Of a stretch of 64,000 nucleotides of DNA, positions 61,752 through 64,000 are shown piece after piece (the first letter of the stretch is position 1; the number at the start of each line of letters is the position of its first letter). The notes beneath the pieces were generated by a model. It was not told the DNA's origin, did no database searches, and worked only from the letters and a program-made list of their open reading frames with translations. The stretch spans positions 1,769,864 to 1,833,863 of the forward strand of contig NW_001865040.1 of the NCBI RefSeq assembly GCF_000002865.3, given 5' to 3'. A program made the position numbers and the translations under genes. Source of the DNA: Monosiga brevicollis MX1. Taxonomy: Eukaryota > Opisthokonta > Choanoflagellata > Craspedida > Salpingoecidae.

Positions 61752-62936
61752 TGCTTTTTGCCGTTGCTGCCATGAATGCAATTGTTTGCTCCGCGAGTAC
61801 AGTGACAACCGTCCATCTGAACTTCTCTCGGCACGCTTGCAGTTGGTCGGCCTGGGTGGCGAGGCAGCAGATGCAGCTGCCGCCAGTGTTTTGAAGGTGC
61901 AGGATCCAGCTGCCACAGAGGAGGCCATCGAAGCCGCCACACATGCTGCTCAGACAGAGTAGGTCGTGATGGGGTTGCCCCGCATGTTTGCGCTCGAAGC
62001 ACGCGAAGCTTGCCTCTTAGCTAGCTTTGAGTGGGCGGATGCACAGTGAGAATTTGTTGTGACTCTCACACCGGTGTGTGGAGTAGGCGTGCAGAGGCTT
62101 ACGCGCAGTTGACACAACGACTTGAGGACGTTTGGAAGTCACTTGAATTATCCAACAAGAAACAAATTGCGTTGGCCATCAAGTATTCCACCGGCCATTT
62201 CGAGCTCAACGCTAAGTCACGGTAGGGGATGCGTACTTCTAGGCTGCCAGGGATGTCCTCTAGATTTCACCACGGTTGCAAATGCATCGTGTTTTGAAGC
62301 GCCCATCATAGAGCTGTTACTTCTTCTATCCTGGACAATCTGACTGGGTTGCCGCTGTTGCTTCGCGTGGTTGAGCTGTGGGAGGCCGTAGCCAAGGCTA
62401 TTCTCAAGCGTGAGGTCAGTCCAGGTCGAGTTGGCTCAACTGATATGCTGCGAGGGACTGGGCCAAAACTAACATGAATCGGCATCTCAGGAACGCCTGA
62501 AAGAGCTCGAGACTTTTGAGAATGCATGCGGGCCAAGCCAGCGCTTGACTGAGGTGAGCCTCGGGTTGATAATTAATCGAAGCTTGAAAGAAGGCAACGG
62601 GATGCTTGTCGGCTTGATTCATCGCTCGCAACACCACACTCATCCACCATGTGTCCACACATGTGACAGCTCCGAGGCAAGGAGCGCCTCAGCGAGGCGA
62701 CGCAAAGGGCACGCTTGATGCGGCAATTGAACAAGGCGACGACGGCTGCGGAAGCACAAATCCGCGCTGTGGAGCGGCAGCTGAAGGAACAAGTGTGTTT
62801 TCGAGACCGTGTGTATCGTGACAAGATGAAGAGCGATGTACGCCAACTTTTACATTCGATTGAGCAAGGTGCACGAGCCGAGTCTGCCAGCAGCAATGGG
62901 TTAGGGCTACAGGCCATTTCACTGCAACCACATTGA
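57846..62936 (+). CDS. CCDC87: CCDC87-type coiled-coil protein
   Basis: Begins MSVAHRTHHRTVGADINHDE at 57846 and ends TGA at 62934-62936, split by more than ten introns. N-terminal exons hold helices such as LLRHFHRVATLATSHADGQA and ASDILDRLQAKLDLELRRAF. The middle has a basic Ser-rich part (RRAFSLGDLQPEASELAKNL) and PSAEEVRTMGPQRLIAKIQE, then MRPMPPLWSRYQHE. The C-terminal half is closest to human CCDC87: YRTWERWYG (human KSWEKWSNKA), FTEFASEQPLDFLDVGL, TQRLEDVWKSLELSNKKQIA then LAIKYST (human EQLWSVLEVPDKDQVDMTIKYSS), VVELWEAVAKAILKREERLK, and RDRVYRDKMKSDVRQLLHSI (human GRRYLDKMKHDKVEML). CCDC87 is a testis/sperm protein in mammals, so a flagellar role is a reasonable inference. Introns hold a GT repeat at 61663-61744. 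Confidence 0.8.
61663..61744. repeat. GT microsatellite in CCDC87 intron
   Basis: About 41 GT units between the exons encoding EEVSQRQTSYQRGQWNVNS and YSDNRPSELLSARLQ. Confidence 0.92.
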
Positions 62937-63175
62937 TGTGCTATCATAAGCATGCTTGCTGTTGGCGAAATAATCTTTGAACTGGTCCGGCGCGAGTGTG
63001 CGAGAAGTGAAAGAAAACAAATGGCGAAAGAAAGAAATTGAACAACGGTATCCTCAAGAAGGAAAAAACAAAAACAAAAAGAGAACTTAATTCACGCAGG
63101 CGGCGTCCCAGTGCTGGACTGGTAGGTGGCCCACGCAAAGCCTAGCGTGGCAAAGTGTTGACATGGTGAACCACT

Positions 63176-64000
63176 TTAAATGGAAGTGAGCAGAGACTGC
63201 ACGTAGGCCTGGCGGGTAGGGTCGAGAGTGACCGGGTTGGCAAGGTGGGCACGCAGCAGGCCAGATCCAGCATCTGGGTTTTGGTTGTCCTTGTAAATGT
63301 AGCCCATGGCGCCATCCACCAGCGCATAGTTGTTGCCCTTGACCCAAGCAATACCAGCATCACTAGAAAGGTAGGTTGAAAGAAAGGGATGTGAGGAAAG
63401 GGCCGAGCTGGAGGAAAAGGGGAAACGCAAGAAACGAATGGATACCTGGCAACGGTGGCATGGTCGTTCGTGTGGGCGTTGTACCAAAGCTGAAGAGGGA
63501 TGGTGCCATCCAGCTGCGCCGAGAACACCTGGCCGTTGTCGTAGCCACTCGTGGTATAACCTGCCGGGGGCTGTTTGGAAAAAGAAAAAAAAAAAAAAGA
63601 AAAAAAAAACCAAAAAAACAAAAAAAAAATAAATAAATAAAAAAACAGATCTGTCATTGTTGTGAACGCGCAAGTGCGAAACGGAGGTGAACAAGTCGTA
63701 CAGTAGAGTTGGTGGTGACCAAGTTATCCTTCTTGGAGTCCTCGCGTTGGTTCCAATAGAGGTAAAGAGGAATGGTGCCAGGGATGCCGTTCTCGGGCAA
63801 GTAACCCTCGATGCGGAGCTGCAGGGTTAAGCCAGAACCGAGGTCAGATGCCCAGAACCAGCAGCAGGTGAACGCCAAGGACGCAAAGTTTCAGCATTGA
63901 AAACCTGCTCACTCACGCGGGTGTAATAGGTGTTGGATCCTTGGCACTGAAGCGACGTGCACAGGACAGAGTCGGACATGGATCGGTCGAAGAGGCTGTA
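63176..64000 (-). CDS. Lectin-like GY...GTIPL repeat protein (DUF5648-like), 3' part
   Basis: Four exons are seen: beyond 64000 to 63917, 63818-63702, 63570-63446 and 63362-63176. The first visible exon reads SDSVLCTSLQCQGSNTYYTR. Repeat units follow: EGYLPENGIPGTIPLYLYWN with DNLVTTNST, then GYTTSGYDNGQVFSAQLDGT, IPLQLWYNAHTNDHATVAS, then GIAWVKGNNYALVDGAMGYI. The pattern GY...G..F....GTIPLxLxxN....D(H/N).xT/V resembles the DUF5648 beta-trefoil-like repeat (PVYRFYN...DHFYT) found in secreted proteins. It stops at 63176. The two cysteines in the first exon and the repeat type suggest an extracellular or cell-surface carbohydrate-binding protein (inference). The signal peptide and N-terminal domains lie right of the window. 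The intron between exons 2 and 3 carries a T-rich tract beside its acceptor. Confidence 0.6.

Overview
This is nuclear DNA of an intron-rich unicellular eukaryote. Introns are mostly 80-200 bp with GT-AG ends (donors often GTACGT, GTGCGT or GTAAGT), spacers between genes are short, and single-sequence repeats are very common. The gene set is animal-like: CCDC93, JKAMP, SIPA1L-type RapGAP, FEZ-like, TM2D2, CCDC87, DNA polymerase iota, UFC1 and sphingosine-1-phosphate phosphatase. Together with the compact layout this points to a choanoflagellate such as Monosiga or a close relative. That assignment is inferred from family resemblance only. I see no virus-like element, CRISPR array, tRNA or rRNA.

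Layout, left to right: last exons of a SNAP-25/SNAP-29 Qbc-SNARE (+); CLC chloride/proton exchanger (-, 14 exons, 878 aa); UFC1 (+); CCDC93 (+); JKAMP (+); a CMTR2-type cap methyltransferase with an embedded G-patch (-); a FEZ-like coiled-coil protein (-); sphingosine-1-phosphate phosphatase (-); POLR3C (+); a C2-RhoGAP protein with an EF-hand-like tail (-); DNA polymerase iota with a UBZ-type zinc finger (+); a PPR-like protein with an SMR motif (-); an unrecognised two-CxxC protein (-); a UBE2D-class E2 (-); an arylsulfatase (-); TM2D2 with a Ser/Thr-rich stalk (-); an unrecognised coiled-coil protein (+); a SIPA1L-type RapGAP-PDZ protein (-); CCDC87 (+); and the 3' part of a lectin-like repeat protein (-).

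There is no operon or obvious pathway cluster. Genes are arranged mainly as head-to-head and tail-to-tail pairs. Head-to-head pairs are CLC/UFC1, SGPP/POLR3C, RhoGAP/POLI, TM2D2/coiled-coil and SIPA1L-like/CCDC87. Several shared upstream regions hold CA, GA or CG microsatellites. Long T runs (18-50 nt in the sense direction) lie in introns, usually on the acceptor side.

Exon coordinates were derived by hand from reading frame, splice sites and family similarity. Where the exon lengths sum to an intact frame (CLC, UFC1, JKAMP, FEZ-like, POLI, the two-CxxC protein, UBE2D, the coiled-coil protein) the model is strong. For the other genes, spans and domains are firmer than individual exon edges. 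The one assembly gap is 50 N at 57745-57794. The most unusual findings are domain arrangements: G-patch inside CMTR2, UBZ on Pol iota, SMR after PPR-like helices, EF-hand-like tail after C2-RhoGAP, and a histidine-rich tail on the CLC exchanger.
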